Shown here: piece by piece, positions 35,021-45,800 of the stretch | How the letters are laid out: every line of letters starts with the position of its first letter | Position numbering within the stretch: the first letter of the stretch is position 1 | NCBI RefSeq assembly: GCF_014154935.1 | Contig: NZ_JACEHH010000007.1 | Location: forward strand, 62,001 to 126,000 | Reading direction: 5' to 3' | Length of the DNA stretch: 64,000 nucleotides | DNA from: Stieleria mannarensis | Lineage (GTDB): Bacteria; Planctomycetota; Planctomycetia; Pirellulales; Pirellulaceae | Translations under genes and position numbers: made by a program | The notes under the pieces: model-generated | What the model was told of the DNA's origin: nothing | The model's input: the letters and a program-made list of their open reading frames with translations, nothing else | Databases searched by the model: none

Positions 35021-37057
35021 ATGCGAATGTTGCTGTTGTGCTTGGTCGTGACGCTGCCGCCAACGTGCGTCGTTGCCGACCGTCCGTTTGCCCGCTCGGT
35101 CACCGAAGTGCCTCGCGAGACGATCGAAGCGATCCGTCGAGGGATCGATCGCCATGTCGACGCGCATCTCTCTCGTCTGAATCTCGCCCCTCGCCCACCG
35201 GTCGACGATGCAACGTTTCTGCGACGGGTGCACTTGGCGATCGTCGGTCGGATTCCGACTCTCGACGAATCGAGAGAGTTTTTGGATTCCAAAGACGCCG
35301 ACAAGCGGGCGGTGTTGATCGACCGTCTGTTGGATTCTCGCGGCTATGTCAGCCATCACTTCAACTTCTGGGCGGACCTGCTGCGCGTCGTCAGCCGCCA
35401 TCCCAACGGCGGCACGGGACAACCCTACATCGACTTCGTCAAGGATTCACTCGCTCGCAACAAACCGTATGACCAGTTCGTGTACGAGATGTTGGCCGCC
35501 GAAGGTGCGGCGCTGGCCCGCGGCAACGGCGCGACCGGCTATTACATTCGCGACCGCGGCATGCCCGAAGACAACATGGCCAACACCGCCCGCGTGTTCC
35601 TCGGCACACGACTGGAGTGTGCTCAATGCCATGACCATCCTTTTGCACCGTGGACGCAGCAAGATTTCTACGAGCTGGTTGCCTTCACGGCCGGTCTGAC
35701 GACTCGGACGAAGTTGAACCAGAGTGACGGCCTGTCGCGGGTTTCGGCCCCCGAGGATCGGCAACTGGTCAACAACGTCAAGAAGTTGCTCGGTGAGATG
35801 TCCTATGGGGTGCACGGCGGTGGCGATGGAACGGTCCGTTTACCGGGCAATGTTCAAAGCGGTCGTGACAGTTCGCAAGAGTTTGTCACGGCGAAAACTC
35901 TCTTTGGAAAACGCGATTTGGTGAACCAGTTCCCGACCAGTTCCAGCGAACGCCGGGACCTGCGCTCCGGCCCTCGTTTTGCATTTGCACGTTGGGTGAC
36001 ATCGCCGGAAAATCCGCGATTCACCAAGGTCATTGCCAACCGACTGTGGGGCAAAGCGATGGGGCGTGGTGTGATCGATCCGGTCGACGACTTCACCGAC
36101 GACAACCCTGCATCCAATCCCGAATTGCTGGAGTTCTTATCTCAAAGCATGGTCGACCTGGACTATGACATCAAGCAATTCCTGCGTGCGGTCTACAACT
36201 CCAAGACCTACCAGCGGGCCACTACAGACGAGGTGACTCTTGCGACCGATGGCTACCACTTCCAGGGTCCGCTGCTGCGCCGCATGTCGGCCGAACAACT
36301 CTGGGACTCGCTTGTCACGTTGGCCGTGATGGCTCCCGATCAACGGGGCAACCCGACCGAAGCGGCCAGGAGAGGCATTTTTGGAGAGGACTTGTACGAT
36401 GGTTATGAACAGGTTCGTGACCTCTCGTTGGAACAGCTATTCGAATTCGCACGAAACGAACTTGCCATTCAAAACGAGTTGCGTGATCCGGAGCGTGCCA
36501 GAAAGCGGAGTCTGGCGATGCAAAAGCCCGGTGAGCGGACGGCGAAGGAATTGAATGAGCTGCAGCGGCGGGTGGCGAAATTAAAGTTGAAGGCCTCATT
36601 GAATCCGCGTGACCCGGCGCGATCAAATTGGTTGAAGGAAATCCACGAGCTGACCCGACGACTCAATCACATCCCGGCGCAAATCAGCCCCAGCCTTGTT
36701 CGCGCCAGCGAGTTGTCGTCGCCCGCACCGGCGTCACATTTTTTACGCCAGTTTGGTCAGTCGGATCGCGAACAGGTCGACAACGCTCACACGGATCCCG
36801 CCGTCAATCAGGTCCTGACACTGATGAACGGTCAAATCGAAAGCCAGATCTTGAGCAACCCGCAAACAGCACTGATGTACCAAACCGCCACCGCTTCGGA
36901 TCCTTTGGAAGTCGTTTACTTGTGCATGTTGAGCCGTCGACCGACGCCGCAAGAACGTTCCATCTGGCTTGATTTAGGCGATCAAGTTGGAAAGGAAGCG
37001 ATCGAAGACTTGGTCTGGACGTTGGCCAACACGACCGAATTCCTGTTCATTCACTGA
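35021..37057 (+). CDS. Exported DUF1549/DUF1553 protein
   Basis: A 678-residue protein with a signal peptide (MRMLLLCLVVTLPPTCVVA). DUF1549 (about 40-235) carries FLRRVHLAIVGRIPTLDESREFL, FNFWADLLRV and the haem-like motif LECAQCHDHPFAPWTQQDFYEL. DUF1553 (about 300-560) carries RFAFARWVTSPENPRFTKVIANRLWG and RRMSAEQLWDSLV. The paired domains occur in large paralogous sets in planctomycetes. Their reaction is unknown, and links to sulfated-polysaccharide breakdown are proposed in the literature, not shown here. There is no separate N-terminal cytochrome domain. The DUF1501 gene follows after 42 bases, the standard arrangement. Confidence 0.92.
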   Translation: MRMLLLCLVVTLPPTCVVADRPFARSVTEVPRETIEAIRRGIDRHVDAHLSRLNLAPRPPVDDATFLRRVHLAIVGRIPTLDESREFLDSKDADKRAVLIDRLLDSRGYVSHHFNFWADLLRVVSRHPNGGTGQPYIDFVKDSLARNKPYDQFVYEMLAAEGAALARGNGATGYYIRDRGMPEDNMANTARVFLGTRLECAQCHDHPFAPWTQQDFYELVAFTAGLTTRTKLNQSDGLSRVSAPEDRQLVNNVKKLLGEMSYGVHGGGDGTVRLPGNVQSGRDSSQEFVTAKTLFGKRDLVNQFPTSSSERRDLRSGPRFAFARWVTSPENPRFTKVIANRLWGKAMGRGVIDPVDDFTDDNPASNPELLEFLSQSMVDLDYDIKQFLRAVYNSKTYQRATTDEVTLATDGYHFQGPLLRRMSAEQLWDSLVTLAVMAPDQRGNPTEAARRGIFGEDLYDGYEQVRDLSLEQLFEFARNELAIQNELRDPERARKRSLAMQKPGERTAKELNELQRRVAKLKLKASLNPRDPARSNWLKEIHELTRRLNHIPAQISPSLVRASELSSPAPASHFLRQFGQSDREQVDNAHTDPAVNQVLTLMNGQIESQILSNPQTALMYQTATASDPLEVVYLCMLSRRPTPQERSIWLDLGDQVGKEAIEDLVWTLANTTEFLFIH

Positions 37058-37099
37058 ACGGATCTCAGCCCGCTTTCCCGTTTTTCCAGGTTCACAACG

Positions 37100-38383
37100 A
37101 TGCAAGACCGAACCTCCGACGCCGAGTTTCCGAACCGGCGAGAGTTTGCCACTCGTGCGGCCCAGGCGTTGCTCGGCGTGACCACGCTACCGACGCTGGG
37201 TGCCTTCGCCGCGGACCAGAAAATTGACGCGGCAGCCAAAGCCGAACGCGTCATCTACTTTTATATGAGCGGAGGCATGAGCCATCTGGACACGTTTGAC
37301 CTGAAGCCGGGAGCGGCGACTCAGGGACCGGTCGAAGCGATCGACACCAACGTTCCCGGAGTCAGGGTGGCCAGCGACTTCGGCCGTTTGGCCCGCCAGA
37401 TGGACAAGGTGGCGGTCATCAACTCGATGACGACGACTCAGGGGGCACACGCGCAGGGCCGCTACTACATGCACACCAGCTATTTCCAACTCCGTTCGAT
37501 CAAGCACCCCGAACTGGGCGCGTATGCCGCGATGATGTTGCCCCGGTTGAATCCAACGCTGCCGGCCAACGTCAAGATCGGCGGCAACAGTTCCGGACTT
37601 GGCGCCGGTTTTCTGGAGTCCAAATACGCGGCTTTGCCCATCGGCGATCCCCAGGCCGGGCTTCCGCACAGCAAGCTTCCCCGACACATCTCGGATGACC
37701 GATTCGCCCGCCGCATTCGGCACGTCCGACTGATGAACCAGTTGCGTGCCGTCGGCGATGCACCGGCGTCGGCGCGAGCGTACACGGAGATGTATGACGA
37801 GGCGGTCAATTTGATGAACAGCCGGGACATCGAGGCGTTTGACCTGACCAAGGAACCGGCTGCGATGCGAGAACGTTACGGCGACACCAGGCTTGGACAA
37901 GCCACGTTGTTGGCACGTCGTCTGGTGGAGCACGACGTCCGGTTTGTCGAAGTCGGTGACGGCGGATGGGACACGCACAGCGATAATTTTTCCGCCGTGG
38001 CACGCAAAGCGGCGATCCTGGACCGCGCCCTCGCGACGCTGTTGGCGGATCTCGCCGAGCGGGGGTTGTTGGCCAGCACGCTCGTTGTACTGGCGACCGA
38101 ATTCGGACGCACGCCGAGGATCAATCCGCAAACCGGGCGCGATCACTACCCGGCCGCGTTCACCTGCCTGTTGGCCGGCGGCGGCATCCGTGGTGGTCAA
38201 GTCTATGGGCGAACCGATCGCGAGGGGCGAGAGGTCGAAGAGGATCTGGTGACCGTGCCCGATTTCAACGCCACCATCGCCACCGCCCTCGGGTTGCCGA
38301 TTGAAAAAACCATCTATTCACCGTCGCGCAGACCGTTCACCGTCGCTCACGATGGACAGCCGATCGAAAGAGTTTTGGGATGA
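37100..38383 (+). CDS. Tat-exported DUF1501 (sulfatase-like) protein
   Basis: A 427-residue protein. The N-terminus has a twin-arginine motif (NRREFATRAAQALLGVTTLP), so it is probably exported folded. The DUF1501 body resembles the alkaline phosphatase/sulfatase fold: VIYFYMSGGMSHLDTFDLKPG, QGAHAQGRYYMHTSY, VEVGDGGWDTHSDNF and a late TEFGRTPRINPQTGRDHYPAAFTCLLAGGG with metal-binding-like Asp/His. It is the usual partner of DUF1549/1553 genes and is surely in the same operon. Substrate unknown. Confidence 0.92.
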   Translation: MQDRTSDAEFPNRREFATRAAQALLGVTTLPTLGAFAADQKIDAAAKAERVIYFYMSGGMSHLDTFDLKPGAATQGPVEAIDTNVPGVRVASDFGRLARQMDKVAVINSMTTTQGAHAQGRYYMHTSYFQLRSIKHPELGAYAAMMLPRLNPTLPANVKIGGNSSGLGAGFLESKYAALPIGDPQAGLPHSKLPRHISDDRFARRIRHVRLMNQLRAVGDAPASARAYTEMYDEAVNLMNSRDIEAFDLTKEPAAMRERYGDTRLGQATLLARRLVEHDVRFVEVGDGGWDTHSDNFSAVARKAAILDRALATLLADLAERGLLASTLVVLATEFGRTPRINPQTGRDHYPAAFTCLLAGGGIRGGQVYGRTDREGREVEEDLVTVPDFNATIATALGLPIEKTIYSPSRRPFTVAHDGQPIERVLG

Positions 38384-38418
38384 ACAGCTCGGACCGATCG
38401 GTCACCATCGGCGGCGAC

Positions 38419-38892
38419 TCATCGTGCGGCTTGTCGTTCGAGCTGGGCCACGCGTCGGTTAACGACGGATAGACGATGATTTAAATCCTGGACCTCTTTG
38501 GCCAGAATCAAAACGATCTGCTGCAAATCCGCCTCGTTCATTGCCGTCGCATTGCCGGCCAGCTGATCGTCTGCGCCGGCCACATCGGACAGACGGAACG
38601 GGTTGGGGGCGATCTGCCACGCCTTGAGCAATTCTTCGACGTCCGCGATCTGTTGTCGCACATCGGGCAACGCCGGGTGTTTGGGCCCCATTCGAGCTTC
38701 ATTCCAACGCAGCACACGAAGCTGTTGGGCAAGTTCCGTGCCCCGATCGGTCATCAAAGCCGCCTTCGGGATTTCGCTGCCGGAATCCACACCGCCGGCC
38801 CCGGTTTGTGCCCAAACCGAAGACGGGATCCGACCGAAGGCAGCAACCAGAAGGCAGGCCCCCGCAAGCACAAACCAAAAATGAATCTTCAT
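38419..38892 (-). CDS. Small secreted protein with C-terminal coiled coil
   Basis: From ATG 38892 (MKIHFWFVLAGACLLVAAFG) the product has 157 residues. After the signal peptide comes a region with KHPALPDVRQQIADVEELLK, as in length-control or exopolysaccharide coiled-coil proteins. The end is a helix with heptad pattern (LAKEVQDLNHRLSVVNRRVAQLE). The frame stays open upstream to 38991, but those residues are not signal-like. No family was recognised. It converges with the DUF1501 gene. Confidence 0.68.
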   Translation of the reverse strand: MKIHFWFVLAGACLLVAAFGRIPSSVWAQTGAGGVDSGSEIPKAALMTDRGTELAQQLRVLRWNEARMGPKHPALPDVRQQIADVEELLKAWQIAPNPFRLSDVAGADDQLAGNATAMNEADLQQIVLILAKEVQDLNHRLSVVNRRVAQLERQAAR

Positions 38893-39009
38893 CTTGCACT
38901 CTCTCCCGACGAACCGTGCGGACACATGAACCACCTTGATTGTAGCGTGGCGTGTGCCGTCGCTCAGCCAAACAATCCGTCGCGACGGCATGAATCACGA
39001 TCCGGTCGT

Positions 39010-39774
39010 TCAGCGTCGTCGGCGGCGCAGCGTGGTCCCCAGCAGCATCAGACTCCACGTCGCAACGCTCGCCGGCTCGGGAATCACACTCGATGACGAC
39101 GTCAGCGTGATATTGTCCACCGCAGCAATCGTTGCAAAGGGATCTGGAAGGCCGAATCCCCCCGGTCCATCGACATCGATCAGATTGAACGAAAGCGTCA
39201 CCTCGTCTCCCAAGACTTCGCTTGGCAAGTCAACCGACACTCGTCCGAAAAAGTCTGTCCCACCGGTGAACCCGCTGAAACCCGGATCAAATGCGACACT
39301 TTCCAGAGAAACATCAATCGCCCGCTTCGGTGGGATTTCACTGCCGTCAGCAGGATCAATCTTGACTCCCACAACTGCATCGACCACCAGGATATCCAAC
39401 AGGTCATCCAATCCCGATCTGGATTTCAGATTCACCGAGAAGGCGTCGATAACTGGCCCGACGGTACTGGGAGATCCCTCGGTCGAAAATGCAAAGTCAA
39501 ACGACAACGTTGACGCCACACTCGGTACGGTGAATTCCTGCTGTAGCTGTAGTAGGAATGTCGCATTGTCGTTCTGCAACTGGGCGAACGAACCTCCGGG
39601 TTCGCTGACCGTTCCGGCAGAAATCGGCGCGAAAAAGAAGTCCTCGCCGACTACGGTGAATCCCGCCAGATCCGTTGCGTCATCGAACGTACCATTCGTG
39701 ATCACTCCCGCATCGCTGCGGATCGCGACCGTGACAAGAGCGAGAAGCAATACGAATCTCTGTGTCAATCTCAT
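39010..39774 (-). CDS. PEP-CTERM-sorted extracellular protein
   Basis: From ATG 39774 (MRLTQRFVLLLALVTVAIRSDAG) the product has 254 residues. The signal peptide is followed by a beta-rich, jelly-roll-like body (GVITNGTFDDATDLAGFTVVGEDFFF, then STLSFDFAFSTEG) typical of secreted carbohydrate- or matrix-associated proteins. The C-terminus is a PEP-CTERM signal: VIPEPASVATWSLMLLGTTLRRRRR, that is, PEP, a hydrophobic helix and a basic tail. Exosortase would cleave and anchor or release it, but no exosortase is in the window. It lies 121 bases downstream of the giant gene on the same strand. Confidence 0.85.
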   Translation of the reverse strand: MRLTQRFVLLLALVTVAIRSDAGVITNGTFDDATDLAGFTVVGEDFFFAPISAGTVSEPGGSFAQLQNDNATFLLQLQQEFTVPSVASTLSFDFAFSTEGSPSTVGPVIDAFSVNLKSRSGLDDLLDILVVDAVVGVKIDPADGSEIPPKRAIDVSLESVAFDPGFSGFTGGTDFFGRVSVDLPSEVLGDEVTLSFNLIDVDGPGGFGLPDPFATIAAVDNITLTSSSSVIPEPASVATWSLMLLGTTLRRRRR

Positions 39775-39895
39775 GATTCCCTCGAATGGACGGTCTCCCC
39801 GTTTCAAGTGACCGTCTAAGTGTAAACCGATGTACTGTCTTGTGAATCATCTCACGGCACTCCCCCCCCGGAATCCGACTAAAATTTCCATCGCA

Positions 39896-42800
39896 TTAAA
39901 GTTTCTTTAAAAAACGTGTGCCGAATCGTCCGTAGTCCTGGCCATCGACATCGCCGTCGTCATCGAAATCAAACGCGGCGTTGAATCCGGGCTGCCCCTC
40001 GCGTTTCATGAGAGACAATCCGAACCGACCGTAGTCTTGGCCGTCGACATCGCCGTCGCCATCGGCATCCCCGAACAGACGAAACACCTCGTCCACCGCA
40101 TCGCCGCCATTGGCGTTGTCGTGGTCCCCGTCGATCGCGTTACCTGCCGCATCTGTAACGTGAGTGTCCAACGTCGTCAGCACATAGCGACCGTCGGTCA
40201 ATGATCCGCTCTCATCAACCAGCGGCCCGTCAAAGCGAATTGATGCTTGTGTCTTTCCATTGACTTGGGCGGTGCTTACCGAAAGTTCGACGAGATCGCC
40301 AGACTCTCGTCTCAGTTCAAACGCGCCCGCATCGATCACCACCACTTCATTGAATTCAACCGTCAGCGAACGGACGACGCTGCTTCCCCCATCGTCTGCT
40401 GGAAGCATGCTGACCCGGGGTGCCACGTTATCGACGATAAACGACTCGAACGTCGCCTGCAGTGGCGCCGCAGGTGCCAGCAGAGTCGCTGCGGCGGGTT
40501 GATTCGGAGCGATGAATTCCAAACCAACGGTTCCGTTGAATTCCGCCAAGTCCCCACCGCTGACGACAACGTGGAAGGTCGCTTCTCCCGTGCCCTGGAC
40601 CGGCGTCACCTGCTCGACGCCGGCGGTCGATCCGCCGGTCACCGAGAACTGCGATGGGGCCAGTTCGGCCGGTTCACCATCAAATGTCACATGGAACGCC
40701 AACTCGTCAGCACTCGTCATTTCGCTGAGCGGCTCGAATCGCTTGATGCTCTGAATCAATGGCGCCGGTGGCGGGGGGATCATCGCAGTGACCCGAGGAT
40801 CAAAATCAAAGAAGCCCGCGCTGCGAATACTGAGCGGAAGCGCCAGTGAGGTTTCCCCCGGTTCTAATTTTCCATCACCCAATCGATCGATCAGATCAAC
40901 GTACGGAACACCATCACCGGTAATCTCGGCTCCCAACACGACAGCGCCAGCCGGGGTCAAGTTCTCGAAGAACAAATGAATTGGCCCCTGGAGCACATCG
41001 GTCGAGGTGTTTTCGACCGTGACGAAGAAGTCGAACGCTCGCGTGAAGGGGTTGATCCGGAGCCCCGAAACCTGGACATGGACCTTGTCGGTCACGTCCT
41101 GTGGTTCGTTGGTCGGCGGTGCAAACTCGAAGGTGAAGCTCGCCGCAGCATTCGGATTGCCGACCGTGTCGATGACCGTTGACGCGTTGACGGAGACCGT
41201 CACCGGTCCCGGCGTCAGTTGTTGATTGTCGCGGTTGTACCAGTAGCGAATCGCGCCTCCGGGCAGCGTTTCCACCTCGTCCACCGAAAGCCCGCCGACG
41301 TCCAAATCGTCGACGCCGATGGAGGCGACATCGATGCCTGCTAAACCGATGTCGGTCCAATCAATGTCGACGTAGCCCGGGTCACTTGTGATCGTGGATC
41401 CTGCCACCGGGCTCAGCATCTCGACCGCCGGACCGATTCGATCGATGACAATCGAATCCGAAATCGGCAGACTGTCGTTGCCAGCGATGTCCATCACCGC
41501 TCCGGCGGACGCCTCGACCACAATCACGCCCTCGGGCAGATTTCCGGTGTACGTGTACCGGACCGTTCCGTCAGCGATCCCCGGTCCGGTGTGGGGGGCC
41601 GCACCGGTGAAGGTCAGCCCCGCGACCGAGATGTCCGACGGATCAATGCTTGCCGGGTCAATCCCCGATCCAAGGTCGCCTTGCCCGCCAAGATCGCTCC
41701 AAACCAAATCGATGTATCCGCTCTGGGATGCCGAAATCGAACCCGCAAGCGGATCGGCGAGCGTCCCTGTCGGACGAACCGAATCCAAGCCGACTTCGAT
41801 CTCTCGCACCGTGTCGCCGTCGGAGTTGCTGGCCTGGACTCGGAACACGTTGGTGCCTTCGACCAGTGTCAGCGTACTGAATCGATACTCGCCCGCACCG
41901 TCGGCCGTCGTTGCAGCGTCGTCAAATCCATCCCCATCCACATCAAGCAAAACGACCTGGCCCGGATCGGTCACTCCGATCAGATCGACCTGCTGAAGGC
42001 TGGTCAAGTCGTCGCCGGGAGTCCCGGTATCAAATGCCGGGTCCAGGGCAATGCTCAGCGTCGGTGTTCCGGGAACCACCAAAGCGACGTCGTCGATCCG
42101 GACCGTGCTGTCAAACTCACCGAAACCGAGCAGGTCAAAATACAGCGTCGCGACGGTGTCCTCGGTCAGATCGGTCAAATCAATCGAGAAGGTGTGGGAT
42201 CGACCGAGATCGATCGGCTCTCCGGTGGTTGAAAGACCGGGGGCGTCAATCTTCGGCCCGAAGTAAGTAACGCCATCGGTTTGCACGTTCAGCAGGGCAT
42301 CGGTTTCGCCGATTCCGTCGGCGGTGCCCGCGATCGGCAGCCCCGTGTGCGTGTCCAGCAGAGCGAATTCGAACGCATCGGGTACTTCGTTTTCAACCGG
42401 TGGCAGATCCGCGGTCATCGTGAAACGCAGCGCTGTCGCGTTGGCGGGAATTTCAATCGTTTGCGAAAGCCGACTATTGAAGGTCGCATGCTCGCGCAAG
42501 ACCCCGACACCGCCTTCGATCGATGCCGATCCCAGCGTCATCCAGCCGAAATCCGGATCCCCCGACGCCCCGTCAAACCCGCCATCGATCACCTGACGTG
42601 GCGGATCCAAGTGCAACGCGTGAACGTGATTGCCGTCTCCGTAGACCCCCTCAACGACCGCGTTCCAGGCCGGGTCATCGGCGGTGGGAAGCTTACGCTT
42701 GGACAGCGACAAGGTGCGTGCCATCAGACTTTCGATTTCGTCGCTCAAATCGGGCAAGCCCAGGACGTGCCCCAATTCGTGCGTCACGACGGTCAACAGG

Positions 42801-45800
42801 TCGACGCTTCCTCGCGCAGGCGAATCCTGTGCGGCCTGCATCGTGATCTCTGAAACGGCGTCGAACTCGACATCATCATACGGAGTTAAATCGACGAACC
42901 ACGCATAGCCCACCGCGTCCGAATCGATGGTGATCAGATGCGTTCCGTCGGCTCGTTCGGTCGCTGTGCCCAAGTACGTCCCCGGCAGGTTCGCAATCGC
43001 CAATTCGACACCGGCCAGCACATCCGGCTTGGGATCGGGGAGGACTCGCAACCAGCGTTCAGCGGCCGCTTGGGCGATTTCAGTGACGACCTCCAGAGTC
43101 AATGGAGAGCCCACTGCGTCTTGATGACGATTGCCCGCAGTGGTGTGGCCCGGATCGATGGTCGGCGTGCCCGGCGTTCCAAACTGGCCGGTCGGGGCAA
43201 GATTCAGTGGCGACGGCGGGGCGACGCACTGACCGGATGAGGTGCCGGGGCCGGTGTAGTCGCCTTCGCCGGTGTCGTAGTCGTTTGCCCATGCGGCCAA
43301 GGAGAACCAGCCGCTTCGTTCGGCCGAGGTGTCGGTAAAGTAAAACTCGTCGGCGCCATCGCCTCCGCGCATCACATCGTTGCTGGGCCCGCCGTCGACC
43401 AGGTCATTCCCGTCGCCGCCGAACAGGACGTCCTCACCGGCACCGCCACACAACGTGTCTTGGTCGGCACCGCCGAACAGCCAGTCTTCGCCGCCGTGAC
43501 CACAAATCCAATCGTTGCCGTCGTTTCCGAACAGGTAGTCATCGGACGCATCGCCGACGATCACGTCGGCGCCGCCACCGCCGACGACGATGTCGGTACC
43601 GAGCCCGCCGTCGATGCGGTCGCTGCCCAACCCGAGCAGCGTCAATTCGACGTCAAAGAAATTGATGACCGATCGCAGCGTGCTCCGCAGCCCCTGCAGG
43701 TCGATCTCGCCGCCGACACTGATCCGGAACGCGTCGCCGAGGACGAAATTGAATCCGTCGCCGGCGTCGATCAAGTCGCTACCATAACCACCGACGATCA
43801 CATCCAGACCGTTTCCGCCGACGATCGTGTCGGCGCCGGACCCGGCGGGATTGAAGTCGACGCTGCCCTTGATGCGGAAGTTGCGGATGTCTGTGATACT
43901 GACGGGCAGGCGTGCCTGCAGGGTTCCGCCGATGGAGAAACCGTCACCCCAGAGCAAGTTGCCGTCATTGCCGCCGGTGATTTGGTCCGATCCGTCACCG
44001 CCGAGCAAGACGTTGAAACCCGCACCGCCATCGATCACATCCTGGCCGTCGCCGCCGAAGACCACGTCCAGTGGGCCGCCAAACGTTTGGACGTTGTCGT
44101 CGTCTTCGCCGGCAAAGACCACGTCGGTCCCACTGCCGCCGGTGATCGTGTCCCTGCCAGAACCACGAAGCGTGAAGGGCACAAAGATCTCGCCCGCCTT
44201 GTCCGGTTCGGTCAGCAATTGATTCATGTCGATCGCCGACCCGAGCGCCAGATTCAATTCATCTCCCAGGACGACGTTCAGGCCATTCTTGGCGGTGATC
44301 TGGTCGTTGCCATCACCGCCGATGATGAAATCAAACCCATCGCCGCCGACGATTGTGTCGGCGCCGGTTCCTTCGGGGATCAGCCCAAAGGCGGCGCGAA
44401 GTTCACCGTTGAACAGGGCGTCGATGTCATTGAGTGGGTTGCCCGTTGCCAGCGAATAGGTGTCACCAAGGATGACGTTGCCGTGATCGGAACCGGTCAA
44501 CGTGTCGCTGCCGTCGCCGCCGGACAAAACATTGAATCCGTTGGTTCCGCCAACGACCGTGTCGGTCCCTTTGCCGGCGAAGATGACATCCAGGACACCT
44601 TCGTCATTTCCGGTGATGTGATCGTCGCCGTCACCGGTGACGACATAGTCCATCCAGCCGTGGGCGTAGACTCGGTCGTTCCCGGCGCCGTGCAGACCCG
44701 GCAGATTGAATTCCAGCTTCTTCGTCTGCCAGTCCTTAAAACTGAATTCCCACTCGATATCGGCTGCAACGTTGAATTCATCGGCCAGGATAAAGTCGAC
44801 TCCGCCGCTGCCCGTGATCGTGTCGTCGCCTTCTCCGCCCACGGCCAGATTGAAGATCCCGTTGCCGGTCTTGATCGTGTCGTTGCCGGTTCCACGGAAC
44901 GCCAGCAGGCTTGCCCCCGCGGTGATTTTCAGCAGCTGCGTTTGCCAATTGAAATCGATCCCGAAACTCACGTTGGCTGCGGGATTCAAACTCGGGTAAT
45001 CGATTTGGTCTCCGATGATGATGCTGCCGATCGCGGCGCTGCGATTCGGACCGGTCAGCGTGTCGGTGCCGTCGCCGCCTTCGATATAGCTGAGGATCGA
45101 GGCACTCGTATCGACCGTGTCATCGCCTTCGCCGGACAGGACGATGTCGCCCCAACCGCCGCCGGTGATGGTGTCGTTGCCTTTGCCGCCGAAGACCAGG
45201 TTCAACACCCCGCCGGTCTGAATCACATCCTGGTCGGCCGGATCACTATCGAAGTTAAACCCGACGCTGACCGACAACAACTTTTTGCTGTTCTTGGCCG
45301 CCTTGTTGACGTCATCCGGACTGGACTGATTACTCGCGTCGTCCTTCTTGCCCAGGAAACTCAGCAACGAAAATTCGATCTCGATCGGTTCCAAGTTGAA
45401 TCCCGACCCGATGATCAATCCGGTCCCCGTCAGGTTGTCGCTGCCATGACCGCCGACGATCACGTCCAAACCGACGCCGGCTGCCGTATTGCCGTCGATC
45501 CGATCGGCACCCTTTCCGACCATCGAAAGCTGGATCGGAACTCCAATCTTGCCCTCTTCCAAATTCTGTGCGAACTTCAGCGAGTCGCCGAATTTCAGAT
45601 TGAACCCGTCACCGACCAGGATATCCAGTCGGGCTCCTCCGGTCACGGTATCATCGCCCTCGCCGGCGATCACGACCCCGGTCAGTGAATCTTCGACCAA
45701 TTCGATGGTGTCGTTTCCACAGTCCGCACCGCAGTTGGCATCGGCAAGCAGATCGTCGCCCCAGATCAGGCTGCGATATCCAGCGCCCACAATGGTGTCG

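Noticed and set aside
43460-45688. 742-residue plus-strand frame opposite the RTX array
   Set aside because: Its repetitive VAA-D composition is the reverse reading of the RTX codons. There is no independent gene signal.
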